Shown here: positions 5,189 through 5,638 of the stretch, piece after piece
Numbering within the stretch: the first letter of the stretch is position 1
Layout of the letters: the number at the start of each line of letters is the position of its first letter
NCBI GenBank assembly: GCA_900544195.1
Contig: UQUJ01000101.1
Location: 1 to 5,638, forward strand
Direction of reading: 5' to 3'
Length of the DNA: 5,638 nt
Source: an uncultured Alistipes sp.
GTDB lineage: Bacteria; Bacteroidota; Bacteroidia; Bacteroidales; UBA932
The notes under the pieces: generated by a model
The model's database searches: none
Seen by the model: only the letters and a program-made list of their open reading frames with translations
What the model was told of the DNA's origin: nothing
Made by a program: the position numbers and the translations under genes

Positions 5189-5638
5189 TTATCTGAACAC
5201 TTCCACGCTTGCCTCGGATCTGGCCATTGGAGTGGTACCACCATAGACTACGTGCAATTGCGAGGGCTTGGCTCCTGAATATTTTGACCAGTATTTCAGT
5301 CCATCCAGGAACGATTCATTGAATGTCTCCGCTGACTTTATCTCAAACGCGTCCTCTTTGTCACTATCTCTGTAGATCAGGTCCACTTCATTGCCGGCAC
5401 TGTCTCTCCAAAAAGAAACCGAAGGCTCTATTATTCCTTTATTGAAATCATTTTTGATAAAGTCTGTCACAACCATATTCTCAAAGAGATTCCCCCTAAG
5501 ATAATGAGTGTTCATTTGGGTCTCAGTTTTTATCTCAAGAAGAGAAGCGGCGAGTCCCGTGTCATAGAAGTACAGTTTCGGAGTCTTGACCTTCCCTGGA
5601 AAAGGTTGACACTTTTGGGTGGTTAAACTAGATTGTTT
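5189..5638 (-). CDS. AAA_14/DUF4143-family ATPase, C-terminal part, cut by the window edge
   Basis: The visible 149 residues run from the window edge to a TAA at 5189-5191. The frame extends beyond the internal ATG at 5515, because KTPKLYFYDTGLAASLLEI (about residues 19-37 of the fragment) upstream of it is the family's hallmark segment. It is followed by HYLRGNLFEN (45-54), the expected RG-LFEN motif that opens DUF4143. A PD-(D/E)xK-nuclease-like core follows: NEVDLIY (E84, D86) and FEIKSAETFN (E99, K101). The end, HVVYGGTTPMARSE, also fits the family. Full-length members are around 380-420 residues with an N-terminal P-loop ATPase. That half is outside the window or lost. Residues 1-10 (KQSSLTTQKC) do not resemble the family, so the gene may be interrupted there. 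These ATPases are numerous in Bacteroidota and of poorly known function. No clear terminator follows. Confidence 0.85.
   Translation of the reverse strand, partial: KQSSLTTQKCQPFPGKVKTPKLYFYDTGLAASLLEIKTETQMNTHYLRGNLFENMVVTDFIKNDFNKGIIEPSVSFWRDSAGNEVDLIYRDSDKEDAFEIKSAETFNESFLDGLKYWSKYSGAKPSQLHVVYGGTTPMARSEASVEVFR

Overview
The window looks like chromosomal DNA from a member of the Bacteroidota, most likely Bacteroidales. The evidence is a TAnnTTTG-type -7 promoter element, weak or absent Shine-Dalgarno sequences, and the protein families present (a short RecD-like helicase, TrkH, and an AAA_14/DUF4143 ATPase). The organism call is inference. No rRNA, tRNA or CRISPR array is visible.

Layout. 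At the left edge (1-58) a 12-bp tandem repeat reads in one plus-strand frame as (Pro-Asp-Gly-Glu)n and ends in a stop, so it is probably the 3' end of a plus-strand gene. It converges on a minus-strand operon of three genes that fills 73-3946. In transcription order these are a two-membrane-segment HAMP-like receptor protein with no output domain (3092-3946), the potassium transporter subunit TrkH (1626-3080, 11 bp downstream), and a RecD-like superfamily 1 helicase (73-1623, 2 bp downstream). A TAAGTTTG element lies just upstream of the first gene. TrkA, the usual cytoplasmic partner of TrkH, is not in the window.

Upstream of the operon, 4057-4184 holds a small palindrome, a plus-strand promoter-like pair and, directly after it, a strong T-tailed hairpin. 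If all of these are active, they would make an RNA of only about 50 nt. From about 4191 to 5188 there is roughly 1 kb with no convincing gene, but with unusual secondary structure: several hairpins, a 23-nt inverted repeat, four 24-nt palindromes spaced 63, 74 and 63 bp apart, and a branched-RNA-like fold whose closing arm could also pair elsewhere. This block is the best candidate for something undescribed: a structured RNA, a multi-site protein-binding array, or a decayed mobile element.

At the right edge (5189-5638, minus strand) is the C-terminal half of a DUF4143-type ATPase. It runs off the window, and its first residues do not look like the family, so an insertion or rearrangement boundary may lie there.

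How the genes fit together: the receptor-like protein and TrkH are both inner-membrane proteins and may act together in potassium homeostasis. The helicase is probably co-transcribed without a direct functional link. The intergenic block and the DUF4143 gene look like a separate, accessory segment.
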